In this document: positions 35,638-45,099 of the stretch, piece by piece
Layout: each line of letters starts with the position of its first letter
Numbering within the stretch: position 1 is the stretch's first letter
Origin: Rhodococcus sp. 14-1411-2a
GTDB taxonomy: Bacteria > Actinomycetota > Actinomycetes > Mycobacteriales > Mycobacteriaceae
Reading direction: 5' to 3'
Assembly (NCBI RefSeq): GCF_002259485.1
Contig: NZ_NPGA01000012.1
Location: 124,001-188,000, forward strand
Length of the DNA: 64,000 nt
Notes under the pieces: generated by a model
The model's input: the letters and a program-made list of their open reading frames with translations, nothing else
Told to the model about the DNA's origin: nothing
Databases searched by the model: none
Made by a program: the position numbers and the translations under genes

Positions 35638-35982
35638 ATGGCTCAGTATTCGACCGTTCTCGACGATGTATTTCAGGCACTGGCCGACCCGACCCGGCGG
35701 GCAGTGTTGAGCAGGTTGGGATCCGGACCGGCCACGGTGGGCGAGCTCGCCGAACCGTTCGACATGACTCTCCCGTCGTTCATGAAACACATTCACCTGC
35801 TCGAGCGCAGTGGCTGGATTCGCACGCGCAAGGTGGGCCGCGTACGTGCGTGCACGATCGAGCGAACCAATCTGGATGCAGCCGGTCACTGGCTGCAGGA
35901 ACAACGCGCCGTCTGGGAATCCCGGACGGATCGCCTCGAAGACTTCGTCACCACGACCTCGAATGAAAGTGAACCGCAATGA
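35638..35982 (+). CDS. ArsR family winged-helix repressor
   Basis: 114 residues starting at ATG MAQYSTVLDDVFQAL. The wHTH spans residues 10-85: LADPTRRAVLSRLGSGP, then TVGELAEPFDMTLPSFMKH as recognition helix and the wing SGWIRTRKVGRVRACTIE. It lacks metal-binding Cys clusters, as do the SRPBCC-linked ArsR regulators. It overlaps the SRPBCC gene by ATGA, forming a typical regulator-effector pair. Confidence 0.88.
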   Translation: MAQYSTVLDDVFQALADPTRRAVLSRLGSGPATVGELAEPFDMTLPSFMKHIHLLERSGWIRTRKVGRVRACTIERTNLDAAGHWLQEQRAVWESRTDRLEDFVTTTSNESEPQ

Positions 35983-36473
35983 CATCGATCGATCCTGCTA
36001 CGGACTTGACCATCTCCCGCGTCATCAGGGCTCCACGAGCAGCAGTGTGGAGTGCGTGGACGGACCCGTCGAAGTTCGAGAAGTGGTGGATTCCCGCACC
36101 AGCACTGTGTCGTGTCGATGCCTGGGATCCGAAGCCCGGGGGAGCATTCCGCACACTGATCAGTGAATCCGGCGGTGCCTACGAGCCACACATGGACGGC
36201 TGCTTTCTCGCCGTCGACGACGGTGAGCGCATCGTATTCACCAACTCGCTCGTCGAGGGTTGGCGGCCGGCACCGCAGTTGTTCATGACCGCGGTGATCA
36301 CCCTCTCCGACCACCCCGATGGAACCGAGTACCACGCCCACGTGATGCACCGCAACGAAGAAGATCGAAAGATGCACGAGGAGTATGGCTTCCACGACGG
36401 CTGGGGCACCGTCATCGCACAACTCGCCGAGTTCGTCGAGGGTCAGGCGCGGCCCTGCGACCGCAACTCGTAG
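35979..36473 (+). CDS. SRPBCC (AHSA1/START-like) protein
   Basis: 164 residues of the activator-of-Hsp90-ATPase-like SRPBCC family. It shows the START-type opening LTISRVIRAPRAAVWSAWTD followed by KFEKWWIP, then GGAFRTLISESGG and a C-terminal helix HDGWGTVIAQLAEFVE. Such proteins bind hydrophobic ligands in a deep pocket. It overlaps the ArsR gene by four bases, and its end overlaps the convergent Rieske gene by 31 bases. Confidence 0.85.
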   Translation: MTSIDPATDLTISRVIRAPRAAVWSAWTDPSKFEKWWIPAPALCRVDAWDPKPGGAFRTLISESGGAYEPHMDGCFLAVDDGERIVFTNSLVEGWRPAPQLFMTAVITLSDHPDGTEYHAHVMHRNEEDRKMHEEYGFHDGWGTVIAQLAEFVEGQARPCDRNS

Positions 36474-37462
36474 CGTCGCTCGGCGTAGTCGAGGTCGTCC
36501 TTCCACAGCCGTGCAGCAGTGAAGTTCATCGCCGGCCGCAACAGACCGGATGCCTTGCGTGCCATCTGGAATCCCGGACGATCCGAGCTGGCGATCGTGG
36601 CCTCGATGACGGCGGTGCGCGGTGTGCCGTCGGCTGCGGGAGCGAGCGGCGTCGCATGCGTTTCGACGACGCTGCCCGCTCCTTCGCCGTCGAGAATGCG
36701 CATGACGATGGTGCGGGGACCGGGACAGACGAACTCGGCCCGCACCGGAACTCCGACGCCCCGGCTGACACGGAAGGTCACGTCGACGAGGAAGCGGTCG
36801 TCCTCGTCGGGCACATCGATGTCGGTGGGCGCGCTGACGACCTTCAGTCTCGCGAACGAGTACGGGTGGAACCACGCACCGTGCCAGGGGTCGAGTCGAT
36901 TGGCGATGATGTCGTCGGGCTCGCACTTGCCGACGAGGGTGACCACTCCGGCGATGGCAGTCGAGGCCGGCGGGCGGATCGGGACCACGGGGACAGGCGT
37001 CGGCTCCTCTCCGCCGAGCTCGTCGAGACGAACCCACACCAGAACCCCGTCGTCGAATGCGGGAACCGGACGCCAACCGGGCTTGCCCTTCGGCCCGAGC
37101 GCAAGACCGTGCCAGCGGCAGACCAACGTGTCGCATTCGATCTTCGCGGTGTCCAACGCGGCACCGAGATGCGGACATGCGCCCGGCCCGATGTGCACCT
37201 TGCCTGCCGAGTCACGCCACGCGACCAGTTCGGTGGTGCCCACGTAGCGGCCGAACGGCTTGTCGGCCTTGACGTCGCGACTGGCAGCGAACACGAACCA
37301 ATTGCCCGAGGTCCGCGTCTTCGCCCGCTTCAAAGCAGACTCGATGACCTGCGGATTCGCGCCCTTCCAGGTGGGCTCCTGCTTGGCCCACGACTCCGAC
37401 GGCAGCGGCTGCAACGGCATCGTCTTCGGCCAACGTCGTCGTACTGCATCCAGCGCGGTCAT
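36443..37462 (-). CDS. Rieske 2Fe-2S protein of the DUF5914 type
   Basis: 339 residues, start chosen at ATG 37462 (MTALDAVRRRWPK) after GGGAGC; an in-frame ATG at 37507 is possible. The N-terminal Rieske domain has CPHLGAALD and, about 17 residues later, CRWHGLALG, with all four cluster ligands (C-x-H and C-x2-H). The long C-terminal domain lacks the usual oxygenase Fe site. Comparable proteins cluster with crtU and methyltransferases in actinobacteria, suggesting a role in carotenoid-tail or aromatic-ring modification; this is inference. Confidence 0.7.
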   Translation of the reverse strand: MTALDAVRRRWPKTMPLQPLPSESWAKQEPTWKGANPQVIESALKRAKTRTSGNWFVFAASRDVKADKPFGRYVGTTELVAWRDSAGKVHIGPGACPHLGAALDTAKIECDTLVCRWHGLALGPKGKPGWRPVPAFDDGVLVWVRLDELGGEEPTPVPVVPIRPPASTAIAGVVTLVGKCEPDDIIANRLDPWHGAWFHPYSFARLKVVSAPTDIDVPDEDDRFLVDVTFRVSRGVGVPVRAEFVCPGPRTIVMRILDGEGAGSVVETHATPLAPAADGTPRTAVIEATIASSDRPGFQMARKASGLLRPAMNFTAARLWKDDLDYAERRYELRSQGRA

Positions 37463-37524
37463 TGTTGCTCCCAAAGTCGACAATCGATTCCCGTGTTCTT
37501 TCACCATTGTTCCCGTTCGTGGGT

Positions 37525-37574
37525 ACTCAATGTGACATCTGGTGGCCTTTTCGGGGGTCAATGTCACATCGAGT
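37525..37574. repeat. 50-bp palindromic dispersed repeat, copy 3 (inverted)
   Basis: Reads as the reverse complement of copies 1 and 2 with changes at the right-arm boundary (CCACCAGATGTCAC). Here it is between two genes on the same strand, behind the ferredoxin-reductase stop side and ahead of the Rieske gene, rather than between convergent genes. Confidence 0.9.
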
Positions 37575-37626
37575 GGACTCGGGGAGCGGTTGCGGGAGGG
37601 TGTCGGCGGAGGGGAAGTGTGGATGC

Positions 37627-38772
37627 TCAGGTCACCAGGTTCGCGGTATCGACCACTTGGCGACGCCATTTGCCGAATGATCGGGGCGAGGACACTGCGA
37701 GTACGGCGACCGGGTGATTGTCTTGTCGGTAGAGAGCGACGAAGGGTCCGGTGGCGGGGTCGCCCTCGACGATTTCGGCGACGCAGTGGGGTTCGTGGTG
37801 TCCGGCGAATTGGATTCGTGCGGCGTATTGGTCCGACCACACGTAGGGCAGTCCGGTGAATCTCTTGGACCCACCGGTGAGGAGCGCTTCGACGGCGACG
37901 GCCGGTCGGGTGGCGGCGGAGGTCCAGTGTTCGTCGCGTCGAATCACCCCCGCGGCATCTCGCACCGCAGCGCAGTCGCCGACGGCAAGCACAGCCGGGT
38001 TCGAGGTGATGCCGCGCTGATCGGTCACCACCCCGCCGCAGATCTCCAGTTCGGACCCATCGAGCCAGCCGACGTTGGGCACTGAGCCCACTCCGAGCAC
38101 GACCACGTCGGACTCTATCGTCGTGCCGTCCGCCAATTCCACCGCACGCACCCGGCCCGCCTCGACGACGAATCCGGCCACCGATACTCCGGTCAGTAGT
38201 GCCGCACCGGCGTTTCGATGCCACCCGGCGATCAGTGAGCCCAGCTCACTACCGAACACGCGGGCAAGCGGAGCCTTCGAGGCCTCGACGACTGTCACCG
38301 ACGCACCCAGTCCCACTGCAGTGGAGGCTACTTCGCTGCCGATGAACCCGGCTCCGACCACCGTGACCCGAACTCCGGGCACCAACGAACTCCGCAGAGC
38401 CAGCGCATCGTCCAAGCTGCGGAGCACGTGAATCCCGTCGACGCCGATGGTTCCCGGCAGGCGGATGGCGGATGCACCCGTCGCGATCACCACGGCATCC
38501 GACGTCACATCGCCGGAGACGGTGGAGACCGTCGTTCCCGATAGGCCCGTCGCCGCACATCCGAGTTGCCAGTGGACATCGAGATCGTCGACGTCCAGCG
38601 GTACGGCAGATTCGTCGCCGAGCAGAAAAGCCTTGGACAACGGGGGACGGTCGTACGGCCGGTACACCTCGTCGCCGATCATCGTGATGCGACCGTCGAA
38701 ACCCTGATCACGCAGGGCCCTGGCCGCGGCGACTCCGGCGAGTGAGGCACCGACCACCGTCACCGATTTCAC
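37627..38772 (-). CDS. NAD(P)/FAD-dependent ferredoxin reductase
   Basis: 381 residues from GTG 38772 (VKSVTVVGASLAG), overlapping the ferredoxin stop by GTGA. It carries two Rossmann motifs, VVGASLAGVAAARALRDQG for FAD and VTVVGAGFIGSEVASTAVG for NAD(P)H. DRPPLSKAFLLGDE is the oxygenase-coupled reductase signature, with VLAVGDCAAV near residue 270 contacting FAD. It reduces the ferredoxin encoded just upstream, presumably feeding the Rieske oxygenase of the divergent operon. Confidence 0.9.
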   Translation of the reverse strand: MKSVTVVGASLAGVAAARALRDQGFDGRITMIGDEVYRPYDRPPLSKAFLLGDESAVPLDVDDLDVHWQLGCAATGLSGTTVSTVSGDVTSDAVVIATGASAIRLPGTIGVDGIHVLRSLDDALALRSSLVPGVRVTVVGAGFIGSEVASTAVGLGASVTVVEASKAPLARVFGSELGSLIAGWHRNAGAALLTGVSVAGFVVEAGRVRAVELADGTTIESDVVVLGVGSVPNVGWLDGSELEICGGVVTDQRGITSNPAVLAVGDCAAVRDAAGVIRRDEHWTSAATRPAVAVEALLTGGSKRFTGLPYVWSDQYAARIQFAGHHEPHCVAEIVEGDPATGPFVALYRQDNHPVAVLAVSSPRSFGKWRRQVVDTANLVT

Positions 38773-39104
38773 GGGGTGACCGCGATGCGGATGACCCCGT
38801 CCTCGACGTGTACGGCGTGCGTTCGCACGGGAACCTTGGCGGGTGCGCCGAGTGCCGCACCGGTGCGGAGATCGAAACATGCTGTGTGCAAGGGGCATTC
38901 GACGGCGCAGCCTTCGACCCAGCCTTCGGACAGCGAGGCGTCCTGGTGGGTGCAGGTGTCGTCGATGGCGAAGAACTCACCCTCGACGTTGAAGATCGCG
39001 ATCGGCGGTGCTCCGGCCGGGGTGACGCGTAAGGCCTCGCCGTCGGGGAGATCCTCGGCGCGACCGACGTCGAGCAGGACGCGGGTGGAGAACGTTGCGG
39101 TCAT
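38769..39104 (-). CDS. Rieske-type [2Fe-2S] ferredoxin
   Basis: 111 residues. Cluster ligands are in CTHQDASL (Cys, His) and CPLHTACFD (Cys, His), with a typical small Rieske fold (FAIDDTCTHQ, GCAVECPLH) as in ring-hydroxylating-dioxygenase ferredoxin components. It shuttles electrons from the reductase to a terminal oxygenase, likely the GbcA-like enzyme at 42889. Divergent from the dimethylglycine-oxidase gene with an IclR-like operator between. Confidence 0.9.
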   Translation of the reverse strand: MTATFSTRVLLDVGRAEDLPDGEALRVTPAGAPPIAIFNVEGEFFAIDDTCTHQDASLSEGWVEGCAVECPLHTACFDLRTGAALGAPAKVPVRTHAVHVEDGVIRIAVTP

Positions 39105-39210
39105 GGTCGGGCCTCCGGGGACCTGAGGGTGTGCAGTGCTCGTGTTGTACCCAGCGTGAGATCGCCCCGTTGCGGCGATGGAACGCTCGAGTTTCGATCG
39201 TGTGAATCTG

Positions 39211-39244
39211 TTGCGCTATACGAAGTGCAGTTCGTATTGTGCAA
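39211..39244. promoter_or_regulatory. Inverted TTCGTATWGYGCAA sites, putative IclR operator
   Basis: TTGCGCTATACGAA (39211-39224) and TTCGTATTGTGCAA (39231-39244) are reverse complements at 12 of 14 positions around a six-base centre. IclR proteins favour this kind of TTCG/CGAA pair. The site is 37 bases upstream of the betaine-catabolism operon and could also govern the divergent ferredoxin. Confidence 0.6.
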
Positions 39245-39281
39245 CTAAATCAACTCGACGTACACCCCCTAGGAGCGTGTC

Positions 39282-41714
39282 ATGTCCTCGAGCATCCCGA
39301 GGGTTGTGATCGTCGGTGCCGGAATCGTCGGCTGCAGCCTCGCCGACGAACTCACCGCGCGCGGCTGGACCGACGTGACAGTCCTGGACAAGGGCCCGCT
39401 CCCGTTCACCGGCGGTTCCACCTCGCATGCGCCGGGCCTGGTGTTCGCCACCAACTCCTCCCGATCGATGTCGCGATTCGCGGCCTACACGGCGTCGAAG
39501 TTCAAGGAGCTCGGCTGCTTCCTCGACGTCGGCGGACTGGAAGTGGCCACGACGCCGGAGCGCGTCGATGAGCTGCATCGACGCCACGGCTTCGCGTCGT
39601 CCTGGGGACTGACGTCGGAAGTGGTGGACGCCGAGCGATGCCTCGAGCTCTACCCCCTGCTCGATCGCAGCCGCATACTCGCCGGCCTGCACACCCCCGA
39701 CGACGGGCTGGCCAAGGCCGTCAAGGCCGGCGCGACGCAGGCCGAGCGAGCCACCGCCCTCGGCGCGCGCTTCATCGGCGGCATGGAGGTCACGTCGATA
39801 GACCAGAGCAACGGCCGAGTCACGGCCGTGCGTGCGGGCGAGCACACGTTCGAGGCCGACATCGTGGTCTGCTGTGCCGGGTTCTGGGGGCCGGAGCTCG
39901 GTGACCTCCTCGGCATGCAGGTACCCCTGCAGCCGCTGGCGCATCAGTACGCACACACCACGGCACTGGACCTGCCCTCGCGTCGAGCCGGAACCGAGGC
40001 CACGCTGCCCATCCTCCGGCATCAGGACGAGCGGTTGTACTACCGCGAGCACGGCGACCATCTCGGCATCGGCTCGTACCACCATCGGCCGATGCCCGTC
40101 GATTCGCGCGACCTCGGATCGAGCGAGAACGTGACCGCCGAGATTATGCCGTCGTCGATGCCCTTCACCGAGGCCGATTTCGCCGACGCCTGGCAGCGCA
40201 GTACCGAGCTGATTCCCACGCTCGGAGGAGCGAAGGTAGAACACGCGTTCAACGGCATCTTCTCCTTCACCCCGGATGGAGCGCCGATCGTCGGCGAATC
40301 TCGAGATGTCCAGGGACTGTGGGTATCCGAGGCGATCTGGGTGACGCATTCTGCCGGCGTGGCGAAATCGCTTGCCGAGCAGATGATCACCGGCCATAGC
40401 GAGATCGACATGCACGAGTGCGATCTGTACCGATTCGAGAAGACCGACCTGGTGCCGTCCAACGTCGCGCGGACGAGCGCGCAGAACTTCGTCGAGGTCT
40501 ACGACATCATTCACCCGCTTCAGCCGAAGGTGGAACCACGACCACTGCGAGTGAGTCCGTTCTACGGCCGCCAGCAGGAACTCGGCGCGATGTTTCTCGA
40601 CGGTGCCGGCTGGGAGCGGCCGCACTGGTACGAATCGAACAGTGTTCTGCTCGAACAACTTCCGGAGCAGTGGCAGGCACCCAAGCGCGAGCCGTGGTCG
40701 GCGCAGTTCTGGTCGCCGGTCAGCGCTGTCGAGGCCTGGCGCACTCGTGAAGCCGTCGCGATGTACGACATGACGCCGCTACGACGCCTCGAGGTCGGCG
40801 GACCCGGTGCACTCGCGCTGCTGCAGAAGTTGACGACCAACCAGCTGGACAAGAAGGTCGGCAGCGTCACCTATGCCCTGATGCTCGACGCGACCGGCGG
40901 AGTCCGGAGCGACGTGACGGTGGCGCGGGTGGCCGTGGATCGTTTCCAGGTGGGAGTGAACGGCCCGCTCGACGAGGACTGGATGCTCCGCCATGCCGGG
41001 AGCGATGTCTACGTTCGCGATATCACCGGTGCGACAGCCTGTATCGGACTGTGGGGGCCGCTGGCCCGAGAGGTGCTGGCACCCCTCACCTCGGCCGACA
41101 TCTCGCATTCGGGTCTGAAGTATTTCAACGGCAGAGCGATCGCTGTGGGCGGAGTCGACGTCCTGGCGCTGCGACTGTCCTATGTGGGCGAGCTCGGCTG
41201 GGAGCTCTACACCGACGCCGATACCGCACTGCGCCTGTGGGACACGCTGTGGGAGGCCGGGCAGGCGCACGGCGTCGTGGCCGCGGGACGGAGTGCGTTC
41301 AACAGCCTCCGGCTCGAGAAGGGCTACCGGTCGTGGGGTACCGACATGACGACCGAACACGATCCGTATCAGGCGGGGCTCGGGTTTGCGGTGCGAAAAG
41401 CAAAGGGCGACTTCATCGGAGCCTCGGCACTGCAGGAAGAACGCGGCGGTCCGGTGTTGACCTGCCTGACGTTGGACGACCCGTCGCACGTGGTGATGGG
41501 CAAGGAACCGGTCTTGATCGACGGTACCGTGGCTGGCTACGTCACCAGTGCCGCCTACGGCTACACGATCGGCAAGACGGTGGCCTACGCCTGGCTACCG
41601 GCAGGGCTGCAACCCGGCGATCACGTTGCAGTGCAGTACTTCCGTGACCTACTACCCGCGACGGTCATGGCCGAACCGCTGGTGGATCCCGACATGAACA
41701 AGATCAGATGTTGA
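39282..41714 (+). CDS. Dimethylglycine-oxidase-like FAD/GcvT fusion protein
   Basis: 810 residues, start ATG after AGGAG. The N-terminal amine-oxidase half has [19 protein letters not shown], then [12 protein letters not shown], where the His of the STSHA stretch matches the covalent flavin site of Arthrobacter DMGO. From about residue 440 on the protein is a folate-binding GcvT-like domain ([20 protein letters not shown] and [20 protein letters not shown]). The fusion oxidises N,N-dimethylglycine and passes the C1 unit to tetrahydrofolate. First gene of the operon. Confidence 0.9.
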   Translation: MSSSIPRVVIVGAGIVGCSLADELTARGWTDVTVLDKGPLPFTGGSTSHAPGLVFATNSSRSMSRFAAYTASKFKELGCFLDVGGLEVATTPERVDELHRRHGFASSWGLTSEVVDAERCLELYPLLDRSRILAGLHTPDDGLAKAVKAGATQAERATALGARFIGGMEVTSIDQSNGRVTAVRAGEHTFEADIVVCCAGFWGPELGDLLGMQVPLQPLAHQYAHTTALDLPSRRAGTEATLPILRHQDERLYYREHGDHLGIGSYHHRPMPVDSRDLGSSENVTAEIMPSSMPFTEADFADAWQRSTELIPTLGGAKVEHAFNGIFSFTPDGAPIVGESRDVQGLWVSEAIWVTHSAGVAKSLAEQMITGHSEIDMHECDLYRFEKTDLVPSNVARTSAQNFVEVYDIIHPLQPKVEPRPLRVSPFYGRQQELGAMFLDGAGWERPHWYESNSVLLEQLPEQWQAPKREPWSAQFWSPVSAVEAWRTREAVAMYDMTPLRRLEVGGPGALALLQKLTTNQLDKKVGSVTYALMLDATGGVRSDVTVARVAVDRFQVGVNGPLDEDWMLRHAGSDVYVRDITGATACIGLWGPLAREVLAPLTSADISHSGLKYFNGRAIAVGGVDVLALRLSYVGELGWELYTDADTALRLWDTLWEAGQAHGVVAAGRSAFNSLRLEKGYRSWGTDMTTEHDPYQAGLGFAVRKAKGDFIGASALQEERGGPVLTCLTLDDPSHVVMGKEPVLIDGTVAGYVTSAAYGYTIGKTVAYAWLPAGLQPGDHVAVQYFRDLLPATVMAEPLVDPDMNKIRC

Positions 41715-41718
41715 GACA

Positions 41719-41745
41719 GGAGTGGAGCCCGCAGGAACGACCTAG
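41719..41745. repeat. 27-bp repeat, third copy of the AGTGGAGCCYGCAGG family
   Basis: GGAGTGGAGCCCGCAGGAAC followed by GACCTAG differs from the tandem copies at 18919-18981 at two positions. It lies in the 38-base gap between the two oxidase genes of the operon, just before the ribosome site of the second. Confidence 0.8.
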
Positions 41746-41752
41746 GAGAGAT

Positions 41753-42892
41753 ATGACGTACGACGTGATTGTCCTCGGTATCGGTGGAATGGGCAGTGCC
41801 GCCGCCTGTCACCTCGCCCGACGCGGACAGCGGGTGCTGGGAATCGACCAGTTCGGTCCCGCGCATGCGCTGGGATCGAGTCACGGTGGCTCCCGCATCT
41901 ACCGGCAGTCGTACTTCGAGGACCCGGCCTACGTACCGCTGCTCCTGCGCGCGTACGAACTGTGGCACGACCTCGCCTCGGACAGTGGACGGGACGTGTT
42001 CACCGAAACCGGAGGCCTCTATGTGGGAAGGCCGGACGGGCTCACGTTCGGCGGTAGCCTGCGTGCCTCGGAGAAGTGGGGTCTGAAGCACGATGTTCTC
42101 GACCCCACCGAGGCGCAGCGGCGCTTCCCGACGGTACGGCTGCAGCCCGACGAGTTCGCCCTCTTCGAGGAGAAGGCGGGAATCGCGCGACCGGAGACGA
42201 CGGTCGCCGCGCATCTCGATCTGGCCGAGGCTGCGGGTGCCGAACTGCGATACGACGAGAAGGTGCTCGGTTGGGAATCCACCGACTCCTCGGTGACCGT
42301 CACGACGGTCGCCGGCACGTACACCGCTGGTGCACTGGTCATCTCACCGGGAGCGTGGGCACCGAAGCTGCTGGCCGAGATCGGCGTACCGATGGTGGTC
42401 GAACGGCAGGTGATGCACTGGATCACCCCGGAGTCCGGTGAAGCACCGTTCGACAGTTCGCACCACCCGGTCTACATCTGTGGCGACGGGCCGGATCAGA
42501 TCTACGGCTTTCCGGCCATCGACGGGGAGGGCGGCGGCGTGAAGATCTCGTTCTTCCGCGCCGGAACGCCGTGCGATCCCGACACCATCGATCGCACAGT
42601 GCATCCCGAGGAGATCGCACGACTGCAGCAGCGCATCGTCACCACGTTTCCGGCGCTGTCCGGGCCACACCTGGACGCCAGGACGTGCATGTACACCACG
42701 ACACCCGACGAGCACTTCGTTGTCGCCAAGCACCCGGACCACGCGAATGTGACGGTGGCGTGCGGGTTCTCGGGGCACGGCTTCAAGTTCGTTCCGGTGA
42801 TCGGAGAAGTCCTCGCGGACCTCGCGATCGACGGCGAGACGAAGCACCCGATCGCGCTGTTCGACCCGGCGAGATGCGCGGTGTCGGCATGA
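41753..42892 (+). CDS. Monomeric sarcosine oxidase / N-methyltryptophan-oxidase family
   Basis: 379 residues from ATG after AGGAGAG. FAD motif [21 protein letters not shown], then [13 protein letters not shown] with the MSOX His and Arg around the active site. The Cys that binds flavin covalently is in [16 protein letters not shown], followed by [14 protein letters not shown]. It oxidises sarcosine to glycine, formaldehyde and H2O2. Follows the DMGO-like gene by 38 bases and overlaps the Rieske oxygenase gene by ATGA. Confidence 0.9.
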   Translation: MTYDVIVLGIGGMGSAAACHLARRGQRVLGIDQFGPAHALGSSHGGSRIYRQSYFEDPAYVPLLLRAYELWHDLASDSGRDVFTETGGLYVGRPDGLTFGGSLRASEKWGLKHDVLDPTEAQRRFPTVRLQPDEFALFEEKAGIARPETTVAAHLDLAEAAGAELRYDEKVLGWESTDSSVTVTTVAGTYTAGALVISPGAWAPKLLAEIGVPMVVERQVMHWITPESGEAPFDSSHHPVYICGDGPDQIYGFPAIDGEGGGVKISFFRAGTPCDPDTIDRTVHPEEIARLQQRIVTTFPALSGPHLDARTCMYTTTPDEHFVVAKHPDHANVTVACGFSGHGFKFVPVIGEVLADLAIDGETKHPIALFDPARCAVSA

Positions 42893-44034
42893 CCATGGTC
42901 GATCCCGAACTACAGCCGACTCTGGTTCCGACGCTGGGAGGTGACACCTACGTCGATCCTGCATATTTCGTCCGCGAGCAGGATCGGATATTCGAGCAGA
43001 TGTGGTTCTGTGCCATCAGGTCGGACGACATCGTCGAGCCGGGCAACTTCCGGACGGTTCAAATCGGGCGAGAGTCGGTTCTGATCAGTCGCAATCGAAA
43101 GGGCGGTGTGACCGCGTTCTTCAACATCTGCCGTCATCGCGGCGCGACACTGTGCACCGAGGAGTCGGGAACGGTGCGTCGAAACTTCCAATGCCCCTAT
43201 CACGCATGGACGTACGACCTCGACGGGAAACTGATCGCAGCTCCGAACCTGATCGACATGCCGATGATCGATCGGGTGGAGTACGGGCTCCGTAAGGTGC
43301 ACGTCCGCGAATGGCTCGGGTACGTCTGGGTGTGCGTGGCCGAGGAGGCTCCGTCCTTCGAGGAGACGGTGCAGGGCGACGTTCGCGAACGGCTCGGGGG
43401 TGTGGGTGCCATCGATTCGTACGACATGGAATCACTCGCCCTCGGGCGTCGGATCGTCTACGACGTCAAGGCCAACTGGAAGCTCATCGTCGAGAACTTC
43501 ATGGAGTGCTATCACTGCGCGACGATTCACCCCGAGCTCACCGAGGTGCTGCCGGAGTTCGCCGACGGCATGGCCGCGCAGACGTACGTGGGCCACGGGG
43601 CCGAGTTCGGCAGCGACATAGCCGGATTCACCGTCGACGGCTCCCACGGGTTCGCTGCCCTGGACGGGGTGGGCGAGGACCGTGATCGCCGCTACTACGC
43701 GATCACGATCAGGCCGACGGTATTCGTCAACCTGGTTCCCGATCACGTCATCATCCATCGGATGTTCCCGATGTCTGCGGATCGGACGGTCGTCGAATGC
43801 GATTGGCTGTATGCGCCCGGTGTGGTCGCCGATCCGACCAATGCGGCAACAATGGACAAGTCGGTGGAGCTGTTCCATCGCGTCAACGAGCAGGATTTCG
43901 AGGCCTGCGAGCGGTGTCAGCCGGCGATGTCGTCACGGATGTATCGCAACGGCGGGGTGCTGGTGCCGGCCGAGCATCACATCAGGGTGTTCCACGACTG
44001 GGTCGGATCACGCGTGGCCGGACCAACCCAGTAG
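42889..44034 (+). CDS. Rieske oxygenase alpha subunit, glycine-betaine-demethylase (GbcA)-like
   Basis: 381 residues. Rieske ligands in CRHRGATL and CPYHAWTYD; mononuclear iron site in [15 protein letters not shown] with a later Asp expected near residue 300-315. This layout fits the GbcA/choline-type N-demethylating oxygenases. With the DMGO- and MSOX-like enzymes upstream it would start the pathway glycine betaine, dimethylglycine, sarcosine, glycine. The reductase partner is not in the operon but is divergent (37627-39104). Confidence 0.85.
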   Translation: MTMVDPELQPTLVPTLGGDTYVDPAYFVREQDRIFEQMWFCAIRSDDIVEPGNFRTVQIGRESVLISRNRKGGVTAFFNICRHRGATLCTEESGTVRRNFQCPYHAWTYDLDGKLIAAPNLIDMPMIDRVEYGLRKVHVREWLGYVWVCVAEEAPSFEETVQGDVRERLGGVGAIDSYDMESLALGRRIVYDVKANWKLIVENFMECYHCATIHPELTEVLPEFADGMAAQTYVGHGAEFGSDIAGFTVDGSHGFAALDGVGEDRDRRYYAITIRPTVFVNLVPDHVIIHRMFPMSADRTVVECDWLYAPGVVADPTNAATMDKSVELFHRVNEQDFEACERCQPAMSSRMYRNGGVLVPAEHHIRVFHDWVGSRVAGPTQ

Positions 44035-44772
44035 CGTCGAGACGCGCTGCGCAGCAGCGAGAACGGATACCCCTGCCGCCGAGAGGCGGTCCTCGTCCAG
44101 TCGATAGGCGGGACCCGAGACGGTGATCGCGCCCACTGCGGAACCGTCGTAGCTGATGATGGTGGCTGCTGTCGCGTTGAGTCCGATCTCCAACTCTTCA
44201 CGGGCGTAGGCGATCCCGGTGGCACGGACCGTCTCGATCTCGTCGAGCAGATCGGCCTTGGTGGTGATGGTGTTCGCGGTGAACAGTTCGAGATGACCGT
44301 CGACGCCGGCTTTGAGGAGCGAGTCGTCGTACGCCATCAGGGCTTTCCCGCTCGACGTCGCGTGCAGAGCCGACCTTTCGCCGAGCCAGTTGTGACTGAT
44401 GATCGACGAGCCGCCCCGCACCTGATCGATGTTGACCGTGACGTTTCCGTCGGGCACAGCAATATTGACGGTCTCGCCGATCGAATCGGCGAGTTCCTGC
44501 AGGATCGGCCTGGCAATGCGGGTGATGTCGAGTTGAGCGGATACGGATGTGGCGAGGCGGATCAGGCCGATACCCAGGCGATACTTGCCGCGCTCGCCGG
44601 GTTGCTCGACGAGTCGGCGAAATTCCAGTGCGCTGAGCAGGCGAAAGGCCGTGGACTTGTGGACCTCGAGGTGCGCCGCAACGTCTTGAACCCCGGATTC
44701 GCCGTGGTCGGCCAGGTATTCGAGCACCTCGATCGCACGGTCGACGGACTGGACAGGGGACTCGGACACCAC
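44008..44772 (-). CDS. IclR family transcriptional regulator
   Basis: 254 residues. Winged HTH (residues 8-70: QSVDRAIEVLEYLADHGESG, then VHKSTAFRLLSALEFRRLVE) followed by an IclR effector domain ending in SGPAYRLDEDRLSAAGVSVL. It converges with the Rieske oxygenase gene, overlapping it by 27 bases, and most likely governs the betaine operon through the inverted sites at 39211-39244. Effector unknown. Confidence 0.9.
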   Translation of the reverse strand: MVSESPVQSVDRAIEVLEYLADHGESGVQDVAAHLEVHKSTAFRLLSALEFRRLVEQPGERGKYRLGIGLIRLATSVSAQLDITRIARPILQELADSIGETVNIAVPDGNVTVNIDQVRGGSSIISHNWLGERSALHATSSGKALMAYDDSLLKAGVDGHLELFTANTITTKADLLDEIETVRATGIAYAREELEIGLNATAATIISYDGSAVGAITVSGPAYRLDEDRLSAAGVSVLAAAQRVSTLLGWSGHA

Positions 44773-44787
44773 CCCAGTCTTGCAGAC

Positions 44788-45099
44788 TCAGCTGACGCCG
44801 ACCCATCGAAGTCCCGCAGTGGTGGCAGCCGCGGCGAGAACGATGACGACGAACGGCGCTCGTCGCCAGGCAAGTACGGCGGCAACGGCGACTCCTGCGG
44901 GCAACGCGAATCCGGCGAAGTCCTTGCCCACGAGGAGGGTCGATGTGGCGACCAGTGCCACGAAGATGACGGCGACGGCAGTGGTCATCGCCTTGTCGAT
45001 CCGGGGTGAGATGGCGACTCGGGTTCTCAGTGCCGGACCGGCGATGCGGAGCGCGTAGGTGCCGATGACCAGTGCGAGCAGGGGAATCGTGAGGTTCAT
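44788..45099 (-). CDS. azlD: AzlD branched-chain amino-acid exporter subunit
   Basis: 103 residues with three membrane helices (LLALVIGTYALRIAGPAL, MTTAVAVIFVALVATSTLLV, PFVVIVLAAAATTAGL). It forms the small AzlD/BrnE-type partner of AzlC, encoded directly upstream with an ATGA overlap, together exporting branched-chain amino acids or related compounds. Confidence 0.85.
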   Translation of the reverse strand: MNLTIPLLALVIGTYALRIAGPALRTRVAISPRIDKAMTTAVAVIFVALVATSTLLVGKDFAGFALPAGVAVAAVLAWRRAPFVVIVLAAAATTAGLRWVGVS

